Assembly (NCBI GenBank): GCA_964506685.1
Contig: CAZDMQ010000072.1
Coordinates: 1 to 16,252, forward strand
DNA: 16,252 nucleotides
Direction: 5' to 3'
Source of the DNA: UBA5336 sp964506685
GTDB lineage: Bacteria > Pseudomonadota > Alphaproteobacteria > Caulobacterales > Hyphomonadaceae
Shown here piece after piece: positions 1 to 7,214 of this stretch (the stretch's first letter is position 1; every line of letters starts with the position of its first letter). Both the position numbers and the translations under genes were made by a program. The notes under the pieces were generated by a model. The model was not told the DNA's origin. It did no database searches and was given only the letters and a program-made list of their open reading frames with translations.

Positions 1-25
1 AGTGGAGTGGAGTGGAGTGGAGTGG
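1..25. repeat. Pentanucleotide tandem repeat (AGTGG)5
   Basis: Five perfect head-to-tail copies of AGTGG begin at the first base of the window, so the array may continue to the left. It lies downstream of the mucR-like gene's stop codon (bases 68-70) with no gene visible between. A partial echo of the motif follows near 35-41. Short arrays of this kind can change length by replication slippage; no function is evident. Confidence 0.85.
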
Positions 26-67
26 AACGAGTGAAATGGAGCCAGCGCCGGTCGCCGCCTGTCCCCG

Positions 68-487
68 TCACTTCGCGGGCTTCGCCTGGCCCAGCCCCAT
101 CTTCTTGGCGAGCTTCGACCGCTGCCGGGCATAGGCAGGCGCAACCATGGGATAATCGAGCGGCAAATTCCATTTCTCCCGATAGTCCTCGGGAGACATA
201 TCGTATTTCGAGCGGAGATGGCGCTTCAGGGATTTGAACTTCTTACCGTCTTCCAGGCAGATGATATAGTCGTCCATGACCGATTTCTTGATCGGAACCG
301 CCGGTTTCAGGGGCGCGGGCTCGTCAGCTTCATCTGTCAGACGGTCAAGCGTCTCGTACACGGACCGAATGAGCGCCGGCAATTCTGCACTCTGCACAGG
401 GTTGTGCCCGACATAAGCCGACACAATCCTTGCGACCATCTCTACTTTCAGAAGTCCGTCCTGTTCTGAAATTACTTCATCTTCCAC
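68..487 (-). CDS. mucR: MucR/Ros-family transcriptional regulator
   Basis: A 139-residue protein that resembles the MucR/Ros family of alphaproteobacterial DNA-binding regulators. These bind AT-rich promoters and control exopolysaccharide, motility and cell-cycle genes. The N-terminal region (about residues 10-50) matches the usual oligomerisation segment. The core around residues 73-105 holds the family signature CLEDGKKFKSLKRHL, followed by the conserved EYR/DYR-KW and MVAPAYA blocks and a basic C-terminal tail. Zinc-ligand positions Cys77, Asp80 and His90 are present, but the usual second His position is Lys94, so metal binding may be altered or lost. The start is GTG at 487, chosen because a GGGGCAGG purine-rich stretch lies just upstream and the length fits the family; the ATG at 500 is out of frame. 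It is monocistronic and sits 327 bases past the end of the Mrp operon. Family is sure; the regulon is unknown. Confidence 0.9.
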   Translation of the reverse strand: MEDEVISEQDGLLKVEMVARIVSAYVGHNPVQSAELPALIRSVYETLDRLTDEADEPAPLKPAVPIKKSVMDDYIICLEDGKKFKSLKRHLRSKYDMSPEDYREKWNLPLDYPMVAPAYARQRSKLAKKMGLGQAKPAK

Positions 488-515
488 TTGCCTGCCCCAT
501 GTCAGCTATTACCCA

Positions 516-610
516 CACGCCGTCATTAAGAAAATTCGAGGGGTTGGAAAGGGGGCAATTACACAAGAGTATAGATCAATAGCAGTGCGTTCATTTGATC
601 TGCAAGCAAC
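516..610 (-). promoter_or_regulatory. AT-rich candidate promoter/autoregulatory region of mucR
   Basis: This stretch is distinctly more AT-rich than the surrounding GC-rich DNA and has several T-A steps. On the minus strand a TATACT (573-568) could serve as a -10 box about 75 bases before the transcript reaches the GTG start; its -35 is weak (AAATGA-like). MucR-family proteins are known to bind AT-rich DNA and often repress their own genes, so an autoregulatory site here is plausible but not proven. The rest of the 488-814 gap shows no convincing gene, tRNA or terminator with a T-run. Confidence 0.35.
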
Positions 611-814
611 TGGTCTGACTTGACATGATTGTGATGGCCGACAATGCGCCGCGAAGGCAGATTCCGCTCGCCTTTGACCTCTCTGTCGTGAAGAGCCCGC
701 GCCTCGCCGGAATCGCACGCCCCGGCGCGGTGCCGTCCGCCCGCTGCAGTCCGCGCGAAGGGGAATGACCTGTCACGCCAGCCCCCCGACGGCACCCGGG
801 CGGGCAGCCCCGGC

Positions 815-2593
815 TCAGCCGGAGAAGAAGGACATCAGCAGCACGACCCCCAGGAGGACAGCGGTCCAGATCGCCGCTGCCCCGGTCAGCGGTCCGCGGG
901 ACAACTCACCACGCGGGCTGAAGGCCTGCTCGAAACGGGCAAACGCCAGCCCGGCCACCGAGCCTGCCGCACCGGTCAGGGCCGGCCCCGCCTTCTGCAA
1001 GACCGCATTGGCCCATGTCGCAATACCATAGCCCGGCCGGCGCCAGATCCAGTCAGTATCAAGGATGACACCGGGCCGTTCGGGCGGATAGAGGCCGAAG
1101 CGCTTGAGCAGGATAAAGGCGAGGATGGCCAGCACCAGGAGCTGCATCTGCGTCAGCACATGGTCGAATGTGTAGGGCTGGTAGGGCTTGATGTCCTCGC
1201 CGGAGAGGTAGCAGACGCTCGCGGCCTGTTCCGTCGTGCAGGGCAACATGCCGTACAGCCACTGATAGCCGTACCCACCGGCCAGCGGCAGCCCGACAAG
1301 GATACAGATCGCGGCGGCCAGGCCCATGGCGAGCAGCATGTTGAACGGCGCTTCCTCGACGCGCTTGCCGCTGTCATGGCCGAAGAAGGCGAAATAGGGG
1401 ATCTTGATGCCCGAATGCTCCAGCACACCAGCCGAGGCGAACAGCAGCATCAGCCAGACCACGACCAGCCCCTCATGCGCCACCGCACTCATGGTCATGG
1501 ACTTTGCGACGAACCCGGAAAACAGCGGGAACGCCGAGATCGACGCCGCCCCGATCAGGCAGAACAGCGTCGTCCACGGCATCGACCGGTAGAGCCCGCC
1601 CAGCTCGCTCGCCTTCGTCGTCCCCACCCGGTAGAGCACCGCTCCCATGCTCATGAAGAGGAGCGCCTTGTAGAGGATATGTGCAAAGGCATGGCCGGCG
1701 GCCCCGTTGATCGCCAGCGGCGTACCGATGCCAATGGCGCAGATCATGAACCCCACCTGGTTGTTGAGGCTGTAGGCGAGCACCTTTCGGAGGTCGTTCT
1801 CGATCACGGCGAAGAAGACCGGGAACACCGTCATGATCGCGCCGATCCAGATCAGGATCTCGAAGCCCGGAAACAGGCGGGCAAAGGCATAGACGGCAAG
1901 CTTCGTCGTGAAGGCCGACAGGACGACCGCGCCGATCACCGTCGCCTTCGGATAGGAATCCTGCAGCCAGTTATGCAGGAAGGGGAAGGCGGCCTTGATC
2001 GCCAGCGCCAGGAAGATGAAGGTCGCGCCGGCATCGCCGAAGGAACTGAAGGCCGACAGCTCCAGCGTGTTCTCCTGCTTGTAGACATAGGCGATCCCGT
2101 CGAGCAGCAGCACGCCGGACAGGATCTGCACGGCCAGATAGCGCATCGACGCCTGGTAGGCCGCTTTCGTGCCGGCCCGGAGGATGAGGAAAACCGATGT
2201 GACTGCCGTCAGCTCCCAGAAGATGAAGAGGGTCATCAGGTCGCCACACAGCGTCGCGGCAATCGCAGCTCCGGCGTAGGCCGTCGACATCCCGTCCTGC
2301 AGCCGGTCATCACTGTGCAGGGCATAGATCGCATTCAGCAGTGCGGCGATCAGGAAGGCGAGCGCAAAGATGAAGGACAGGCTATCCATGCGGTAGAGGA
2401 TGAGCTCGAGACCCAGCGCCTCGAAGGTCTGCTTGTTCACGTCGAGATCGGCGCTTGCCAGCATGACCAGCCCGAGCAGCGGGGCCGCAATCGTCAGAAC
2501 CTGCCGGACCGGACGGATCGGGATCATCGTGGTCGCCAGACCGACAAGCACCATCATCAGGCCAGGATTGAAATTGGTCAGCAGCGCGTTCAT
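815..2593 (-). CDS. Mrp-type antiporter large subunit (NuoL/MrpA-N-like), third antiporter-like subunit
   Basis: A 592-residue polytopic membrane protein of the proton-conducting NuoL/M/N-MrpA/D superfamily (Proton_antipo_M). The family's key charged residues are visible: Glu127 in helix 5 (IFWEL), Lys200 (AIKAAFPFLHNWL), Lys231 (TTKLAVY) and Lys309 (HILYKALLFM). These lie in the ion path in complex I and Mrp subunits. The FPFLHNWL and HAFAHILYKALLFM blocks look more NuoL/MrpA-like than MrpD-like. After the 14-helix core there is a C-terminal extension (about 500-592) with a last helix at about 573-590. It lacks the MrpA C-terminal DUF4040 part, which is a separate gene upstream (7211-7807). 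It is last in the operon and starts by ATGA overlap with the small membrane protein gene. The ion carried (Na+, K+ or H+ only) cannot be told from sequence. Confidence 0.9.
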   Translation of the reverse strand: MNALLTNFNPGLMMVLVGLATTMIPIRPVRQVLTIAAPLLGLVMLASADLDVNKQTFEALGLELILYRMDSLSFIFALAFLIAALLNAIYALHSDDRLQDGMSTAYAGAAIAATLCGDLMTLFIFWELTAVTSVFLILRAGTKAAYQASMRYLAVQILSGVLLLDGIAYVYKQENTLELSAFSSFGDAGATFIFLALAIKAAFPFLHNWLQDSYPKATVIGAVVLSAFTTKLAVYAFARLFPGFEILIWIGAIMTVFPVFFAVIENDLRKVLAYSLNNQVGFMICAIGIGTPLAINGAAGHAFAHILYKALLFMSMGAVLYRVGTTKASELGGLYRSMPWTTLFCLIGAASISAFPLFSGFVAKSMTMSAVAHEGLVVVWLMLLFASAGVLEHSGIKIPYFAFFGHDSGKRVEEAPFNMLLAMGLAAAICILVGLPLAGGYGYQWLYGMLPCTTEQAASVCYLSGEDIKPYQPYTFDHVLTQMQLLVLAILAFILLKRFGLYPPERPGVILDTDWIWRRPGYGIATWANAVLQKAGPALTGAAGSVAGLAFARFEQAFSPRGELSRGPLTGAAAIWTAVLLGVVLLMSFFSG

Positions 2594-2943
2594 TCGCCCG
2601 CTCCCCGCTGCACATCGGCAGCCACCGCATCATCGACATCGGCCGGGCGGGTGTCGGCCTCACCATAATAGTCCTCGCTGCGCCGCAGCAGCGCGCCGAG
2701 CGGCCAGCCGGACAGCACCGCGAGGGCGAAGGCACAAAAGCCCCAGAAGCCGTAGAAGCCGAGCCCCTCGGCAAAATGGAAATACTCGTGCCGGTCCGTG
2801 AACAGGTCGATCACGAACAGCAGGACAGCCAGTGCAGCCACGCCGACAAGGAACAGTCCGGGGGTCGATTTCGCGTCCACCCAGCCGAACAGGACCCGGG
2901 CAGCGGGATGGTCGGGGCGGTCGTCCGGCGCTGGATCGCTCAT
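2590..2943 (-). CDS. Small two-helix membrane protein of the Mrp operon
   Basis: A 117-residue protein with a polar, acidic N-terminus, a first hydrophobic helix at about 29-48, a short loop rich in His and aromatic residues (RHEYFHF at 51-57), a second helix at about 61-86, and an acidic cytoplasmic-looking tail containing SEDYYGE. I do not recognise a named family. It starts by ATGA overlap with the preceding antiporter subunit gene and ends by ATGA overlap with the next, so it is translated as part of the operon and is probably a small accessory subunit or assembly factor of the complex. The HEYFH string resembles a zinc-protease HExxH motif, but the protein is too small and otherwise unlike a protease. 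Confidence 0.8.
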   Translation of the reverse strand: MSDPAPDDRPDHPAARVLFGWVDAKSTPGLFLVGVAALAVLLFVIDLFTDRHEYFHFAEGLGFYGFWGFCAFALAVLSGWPLGALLRRSEDYYGEADTRPADVDDAVAADVQRGAGE

Positions 2944-4466
2944 CCTTGGCTCCCTGTCAGGGTGGGGGTCTCGACACTGTAATCGCCGCGCACGCCCGTG
3001 GTCGGTTCGAGAAAGGCGGAAACCGGACCGATGGCGAAGAACATGAGCAGGCAGAGGACGGCGGTGATGGCCGGGGCGAAGACCGTGAAGAAGGGCGCAC
3101 CTCCGGCCCGCTTGAACGGCACCGGCTCACCCGAACCGGGCGGGGGCATCAGGGCGAGGATCGGGATCGGCAGCAGGTAGGCGACATTCAGCAGCGATGA
3201 GACGATCAGCACGACCGGCACATAATCAATCCCCGCATCGGCTGCGCCCTGCATCAGCTCGTATTTCGGCCAGTCCCCCGCCAGTGGCGGAATGCCGATG
3301 ATCGACAACGCGCCGATGAAGAAGGCGATGAAGACCAGCGGCATCCGACGGCCCAGCCCGCGCATCTGCGAGATGTTGGTCGCCCCGGTCGCCACATAGA
3401 TCGCACCGGCGCACATGAAGAGGGTCATCTTGCCCGCCGCATGGGCCGAGATCTGCAGCGCCCCCCCCATGAACCCGGCCGGGTCGGCCAGCATCGCACC
3501 GGTCGTGACATAGGCGAGCTGGGCCACGGTGGAATAGGCCAGCCGGGCCTTGAGATTGTCCTTCGTCATCGCGATCAGCGAGGCAACGATGATGGTGAAA
3601 CAGGCGACGAAGAGGACGAAATCGCGCGAGGGGGTGGCATTGAGCAGGTCCTCTCCGAACACGAAGATCGCGACCTTCAGGACCGAGAACACCCCGGCCT
3701 TGACGACCGCCACCGCATGCAGGAGGGCCGAGACCGGCGTCGGCGCAACCATGGCATTGGGCAGCCAGAAGTGGAACGGCATCAGCGCTGCCTTGCCGAT
3801 GCCGAAGGCGTAGAGAATGAGCAGCGCACTGGCGGCAAAGGCCGTCAGCCCGTCGGCCTGGGCCAGCAGCCCGCCCGGCACGAAATCGAGGTTGCCCCCG
3901 GTCAGCACCCAGGTCCAGGCAATGGCGGTGAGCAGGAACCCGATAGAGGTGCCCATCAGCGTCATCAGGTAGATGCGCGCCCCGCGCTGGGCCGCGGCAT
4001 CGCCCTTGTGCGCGACCAGCGGATAGGTCGAGACGGTCAGCACCTCGTAGAAAACGAACAGGGTGAAGAGATTGCCGGCCATGGCCACGCCCATGGCGCC
4101 GAACAGGGCGACCGCGAAGCAGACATAGAAGCGCGTCTGGTTCTTCTCGTTGTTGCCACGCATGTAGCCGATGGAATAGAGCGAATTGACGATCCACAGC
4201 CCGCTCGCCACCAGTGCGAACAGCATGCCCAGCGGCTCCAGGGTGAAGCTGAAGGACAGGCCCGGCGCCGCCTCGCCGAAGCCGTAGGTCGGCCTTGCGC
4301 CGCCCGCCACCTCGCCCGTCAGCGCGATCACGCAGGCGAACAGCGCAGCGGCACCGGTCAGCGTGGCCCCCTCGCGCAGGTTGGGCACCGCGCCGGTGAC
4401 CGCAATGGCGAGTGCCGTCACCAGCGGAATCACCAGGACCAGGAGGATGAGCGTTTCGGCAGCCAT
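2940..4466 (-). CDS. Mrp-type antiporter subunit D-like (NuoM/N-like), second antiporter-like subunit
   Basis: A 508-residue protein with the Proton_antipo_M fold, about 14 transmembrane helices. Conserved ion-path residues are Glu141 (LFVFYEVLTVSTYPL), Lys225 (GIGKAALMPFHFWLPNAM), Lys256 (AVVKAGVFSVLKV) and Lys346 (AHAAGKMTLFM). The MPFHFWLPNAMVAPTPVSALLHA block is a hallmark of complex I, hydrogenase-4 and Mrp antiporter-like subunits. In Mrp complexes such a subunit carries one proton or cation half-channel. The gene overlaps the preceding mrpD-like gene by one base (TGATG) and the next small gene by four (ATGA). It is not a duplicate of the neighbouring 540-residue subunit: the residues around the conserved lysines differ clearly, so these are ancient paralogues. 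Function within the complex is inferred from the family. Confidence 0.92.
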   Translation of the reverse strand: MAAETLILLVLVIPLVTALAIAVTGAVPNLREGATLTGAAALFACVIALTGEVAGGARPTYGFGEAAPGLSFSFTLEPLGMLFALVASGLWIVNSLYSIGYMRGNNEKNQTRFYVCFAVALFGAMGVAMAGNLFTLFVFYEVLTVSTYPLVAHKGDAAAQRGARIYLMTLMGTSIGFLLTAIAWTWVLTGGNLDFVPGGLLAQADGLTAFAASALLILYAFGIGKAALMPFHFWLPNAMVAPTPVSALLHAVAVVKAGVFSVLKVAIFVFGEDLLNATPSRDFVLFVACFTIIVASLIAMTKDNLKARLAYSTVAQLAYVTTGAMLADPAGFMGGALQISAHAAGKMTLFMCAGAIYVATGATNISQMRGLGRRMPLVFIAFFIGALSIIGIPPLAGDWPKYELMQGAADAGIDYVPVVLIVSSLLNVAYLLPIPILALMPPPGSGEPVPFKRAGGAPFFTVFAPAITAVLCLLMFFAIGPVSAFLEPTTGVRGDYSVETPTLTGSQG

Positions 4467-6088
4467 CAGTGCACCCCTCCAGGACCGGCGCCGGTGACAG
4501 CGCCCAGACCCGCGCCTTCACTGAGCCCCGCGCCTTCACTGAGCCCCGCGCCGTCACTGAGCCCGGCGCCCTCGCCGAGGACCGCCGCTGCGGCATCCTG
4601 CGCCAGGCCGAGCGGCAGGCTGGTATCGACCCCGAACCAGAGAGTGGCGAGGGCCAGGACCCACAGCGGGACCAGCAGCACGATCGGCGCCTCGGCGCGG
4701 ATCTTGCGGGGATTGTCGGGGGCCTTGAAGAACACGGCCTCGAGGATGCGGCCCATGTAGATGAGGGCCAGGATGGAGGAGAACACGATCACCGCCACGG
4801 CCCACCACCAGCCCCTGTCATAGCTCGCGGTCAGCAACTGCACCTTGGACTGGAACCCGGCGGTCAGCGGGACCCCGATCAGCGACAGGGCGCAGATCGC
4901 GAAGGCGGTCATGGTCCACGGCGCCGATCGCCCAAGCCCGGCAAAATCCCTGAGCGTGGTGCCCTGATAGGTCAGCACGACCGCTGCAACGGCCATGAAC
5001 AGCCCCCCTTTCATCAGCGCGTGATTGACCAGGTGGAAGAGCCCCGCCCCCAGGCCGGCGGTCGTCGCCATGGCAATGCCGAGCAGCATGTAGCCGACCT
5101 GCGCCACCGACGAATAGGCCAGCGTGCGCCGGACATCGGTCTGGAACACCGCCTGGAAGGAACACACCACCATGGCGATGATCGCCAGCGGCATCAGCAG
5201 CGTGTCGAGCGCCAGCGTCTCGAAGCTGAAACCGGGCTGGAAGACGGTGAAGAGATAGCGGATCAGCGCATAGAGCGCGACCTTCGTCGCCGTCGCCGAG
5301 AGGAACACCGTCACGAAACTCGGCGCATAGGCATAGGCGTTCGGCAGCCACTGGTGCAGCGGATACATCGCCGCCTTGAGGCCGAGCCCGACGATGATGA
5401 AGGCGAAGCCTGCCTGGACCGTCCGGCTGTCGCTCAGTTCGGGGACCCTGCTGGCGAGGTCGGCCATGTTGAGCGTCCCGGTGGCCGCGTAGAGAAAGCC
5501 GACCCCGATGACGTAGAAGGTTGCCCCGATCGTGCCCATGACGAGGTAGTTGAATGCCGCCGGCAGCGCCCGGCGGTCCCGGCTCGCGCCCAGCGCGACA
5601 AGGACGTAGGTCGAGATCGACGAGATCTCGAGGAAGACAAACAGGTTGAACGCATCGCCGGTGATCGCCACCCCGCACAGGCCGGTGAAGCAGACCAGAT
5701 ACGCCGAATAGAAAAGGTGGTGCTTTTCCTCGCGGACTTCGGCCATGACGGTCGGCCACGAGAACACCGCCGCAAGGAACCCGATCAGGGTGACCAGCAG
5801 CAGGACCAGCGCGTTCAGTGCGTCGACGCGGAACTCGATCCCTGCCGGCGGCGCCCAGCCGCCAAGCGCATACGAGACGATCCCGCCCGGTATCGACTGC
5901 ACCTGCCCGAGCAGGATCAGCGCGAAGATGGCCGAGGCGAGCGTCGTTGCAACGGAGACAGACCAGGCCAGCCGCCCGTTCGGCAGGAAGACCAGCAGCG
6001 GCGCGGCCATCAGCGGCAGGACGACCAGCAATGGCGCAGCATGCACCAGCGCCCAGGCCGGCGAGGTTTCAAGGAGCCAGTTGATCAC
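4466..6088 (-). CDS. mrpD: Mrp-type Na+/H+ antiporter subunit D
   Basis: A 540-residue NuoM/N-like membrane subunit placed directly after subunit C, the usual mrpD position. The key residues are present: Glu154 (LFVFLEISSISTYVLVALG), Lys238 (GLKAAMYPLHQWLPNA), Lys269 (ATKVALYAL) and Lys360 (NHALMKGGLFM). The FQTDVRRTLAYSSVAQVGYM stretch is also typical. In Mrp complexes MrpD is the main subunit for cation/proton exchange. The start is GTG at 6088 within a GTGA overlap with the mrpC stop. After the last helix (about 465-488) the C-terminus (residues 507-528) is a hexapeptide repeat of the type GAGLSE, encoded by an 18-bp DNA repeat. The tail is probably disordered and unlikely to be part of ion transport. 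Confidence 0.93.
   Translation of the reverse strand: MINWLLETSPAWALVHAAPLLVVLPLMAAPLLVFLPNGRLAWSVSVATTLASAIFALILLGQVQSIPGGIVSYALGGWAPPAGIEFRVDALNALVLLLVTLIGFLAAVFSWPTVMAEVREEKHHLFYSAYLVCFTGLCGVAITGDAFNLFVFLEISSISTYVLVALGASRDRRALPAAFNYLVMGTIGATFYVIGVGFLYAATGTLNMADLASRVPELSDSRTVQAGFAFIIVGLGLKAAMYPLHQWLPNAYAYAPSFVTVFLSATATKVALYALIRYLFTVFQPGFSFETLALDTLLMPLAIIAMVVCSFQAVFQTDVRRTLAYSSVAQVGYMLLGIAMATTAGLGAGLFHLVNHALMKGGLFMAVAAVVLTYQGTTLRDFAGLGRSAPWTMTAFAICALSLIGVPLTAGFQSKVQLLTASYDRGWWWAVAVIVFSSILALIYMGRILEAVFFKAPDNPRKIRAEAPIVLLVPLWVLALATLWFGVDTSLPLGLAQDAAAAVLGEGAGLSDGAGLSEGAGLSEGAGLGAVTGAGPGGVH
4511..4564. repeat. 18-bp in-frame tandem repeat in mrpD tail
   Basis: Three near-perfect copies of an 18-bp unit (cgcgccttcactgagccc on the plus strand) occupy 4511-4528, 4529-4546 and 4547-4564, the third with one mismatch. 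A diverged fourth copy follows. On the coding strand they encode the hexapeptide repeat GAGLSE/D near the C-terminus of the subunit. Being a multiple of three, copy changes would alter the tail length without a frameshift. Confidence 0.9.
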
Positions 6089-6759
6089 GCCGCTGCCCCC
6101 GCCGCGCCGGTGTCAGGCCTGTCCGCCGCCTCCTCCTCGGCCGCCGCAACGACAATGTCGAGTGCGCGCACCTCGTCGGCCTCGATCGTGCCATAGGCCT
6201 CGCGGATGCGCACCACGATGGCCAGCCCGACCGCGAGGGTCGCCACCCCGACCACGATGGCCGTGAGGATCAGCACGTGCGGCAGCGGATTGGAGTAGAT
6301 CTCCTGCACGCCGGGATAGGCCGAATGGGTATCGGCACCGGCAATCGGGACGGCCTCGTGCATCCCCCTCGCATCGCCGGCCGGGAGAGCCCCCGGGGCG
6401 GCGTCCGGGACAGTCTCCGGGGCTGGCGCAGGCAGGTCTCGCGCAGGCAGGTCTCGCGCAGGCAGGTCTGGCGCAGCCGGCCCGTCACCGGCACCGTGTC
6501 CCGGCGCGCCCCCGCCATGGCCGCCCGACGGGTCGGCAGGCTTCGGCTTGTAGGGATAGTCCCGGCCATGGAGGATCGGCGCGGTGCCGCCGGCCACCTT
6601 GCCCAGGGTGATATAGAAAACGAACACCGAGGTCTGGAAGATCGACAGGCCAACCAGCCGCTTGATCAGGTTGGTGGCGGCAAAGACGATGTAGAGCCCC
6701 GTCATCATCAGCGCGATGATGATCCAGTACCCCCCCTTGGCGACGATCAGATCCAGCAT
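6085..6759 (-). CDS. mrpC: Mrp-type antiporter subunit C (NuoK-like) with large loop insertion
   Basis: A 224-residue NuoK-like subunit; ordinary MrpC proteins are roughly 110-120 residues. Helix 1 (about 10-29) and helix 2 (about 34-55, ending in GKVAGGTAPIL) lead into a loop of about 85 residues (66-152) rich in Pro, Ala, Gly, Asp and His. Helix 3 (about 158-183) resumes with the typical YSNPLPHVLILTAIVVG and RIREAYGTIE blocks. The insertion sits exactly between helices 2 and 3, where most relatives have a short loop. It contains the repeat LPARD-LPARD-LPAPA. An acidic Ala-rich tail (about 200-224) follows. MrpC partners MrpB, MrpA and MrpD in the membrane arm. It starts 2 bases after the mrpB stop and ends in a GTGA overlap with mrpD. 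Confidence 0.92.
   Translation of the reverse strand: MLDLIVAKGGYWIIIALMMTGLYIVFAATNLIKRLVGLSIFQTSVFVFYITLGKVAGGTAPILHGRDYPYKPKPADPSGGHGGGAPGHGAGDGPAAPDLPARDLPARDLPAPAPETVPDAAPGALPAGDARGMHEAVPIAGADTHSAYPGVQEIYSNPLPHVLILTAIVVGVATLAVGLAIVVRIREAYGTIEADEVRALDIVVAAAEEEAADRPDTGAAGAAA
6426..6475. repeat. 15-bp in-frame tandem repeat in mrpC loop
   Basis: Units of gcgcaggcaggtctc lie at 6426-6440 and 6441-6455, with a third copy at 6456-6470 that has one mismatch, and a partial unit to 6475. On the coding strand they encode the pentapeptide LPARD repeated in the inserted loop of subunit C. Copy change would keep the reading frame. Confidence 0.9.
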
Positions 6760-6761
6760 GC

Positions 6762-7214
6762 CTACCAGTCCTCGTCGTCGATTTCGGCTGCACGGCCGGC
6801 GAAGGCGTAGAAGATTGTCAGCATCGATCCGGCGACGCCGAACAGCACGCCCAGCTCGATCAGGATGATGCCGGTGTGCTGGGCGTTGTGCCCTCCTTCC
6901 GGTTCCTCGAACAGGGCGTTGTACTCGAGATACTGCCCGCCGCCGAACAGGGCCCAGACACCCACCGCAGCATAGAGCAGGACGCCGAAGGCGGAGAGGC
7001 GCGCGGCGAACCCCGCCGGCACCAGCCGCAGCGCCGAAGTCACGCCGAAAATCAGGGCGTAGAGAATGATCGCCACGGCGAAGATCACGCCGGCCTGGAA
7101 CCCGCCGCCGGGTGAGTATTCGCCATGGAACTGCACATAGAAGGCAAAGATGACAATCAGCGGGATCAACAGCTTGCCGACCACGCGAAGAATGACGTGA
7201 TGGTCCGGATTCAC
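6762..7214 (-). CDS. mrpB: Mrp-type Na+/H+ antiporter subunit B
   Basis: A 150-residue protein with four predicted membrane helices and the MnhB family block FHGEYSPGGGFQAGVI near residues 29-44, matching the PGGGF signature of Mrp/Mnh subunit B. The C-terminal part contains the usual HTGIILIELGVLFGVAGSML segment. I place the start at GTG 7214, in a GTGA overlap with the stop of the preceding gene, because a GGGAG Shine-Dalgarno sits seven bases upstream and the N-terminus NPDHHVILRVVGKLLIPLI fits the family. The same frame stays open far upstream to 7781, but that part is out-of-frame shadow of the DUF4040 gene. MrpB is a structural subunit needed for the complete antiporter complex. Confidence 0.93.
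   Translation of the reverse strand: MNPDHHVILRVVGKLLIPLIVIFAFYVQFHGEYSPGGGFQAGVIFAVAIILYALIFGVTSALRLVPAGFAARLSAFGVLLYAAVGVWALFGGGQYLEYNALFEEPEGGHNAQHTGIILIELGVLFGVAGSMLTIFYAFAGRAAEIDDEDW

Noticed and set aside
509..795. Short minus-strand open frames in the gap between mucR and the Mrp operon
   Set aside because: They overlap each other, have no conserved pattern or convincing ribosome site, and are Arg/Ala-rich random-type products.
810..822. Palindrome CCGGCT-C-AGCCGG across the stop codon of the last Mrp gene
   Set aside because: A one-base loop cannot form a normal hairpin and there is no T-run; not called as a terminator.
1160..2668. Long plus-strand open frame of 502 codons opposite the large antiporter subunit
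   Set aside because: It lies entirely antisense to a well-recognised membrane gene; the product is rich in Arg, His, Glu, Gln with no hydrophobic or domain pattern, as expected from high-GC codon bias of the true strand.
2776..2790. HEYFH (HExxH) zinc-protease-like motif in the small Mrp-operon protein
   Set aside because: The protein is only 117 residues with two helices and lacks any other metalloprotease feature; treated as chance.
3441..4760. Plus-strand open frame of 439 codons opposite the second antiporter subunit
   Set aside because: Same reason: composition mirrors the membrane protein on the other strand and there is no ribosome site or domain.
4469..6196. Plus-strand open frame of 575 codons opposite mrpD
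   Set aside because: Antisense shadow; Arg/Gln/Asp/His-rich, includes the antisense reading of the 18-bp repeat, no recognisable family.
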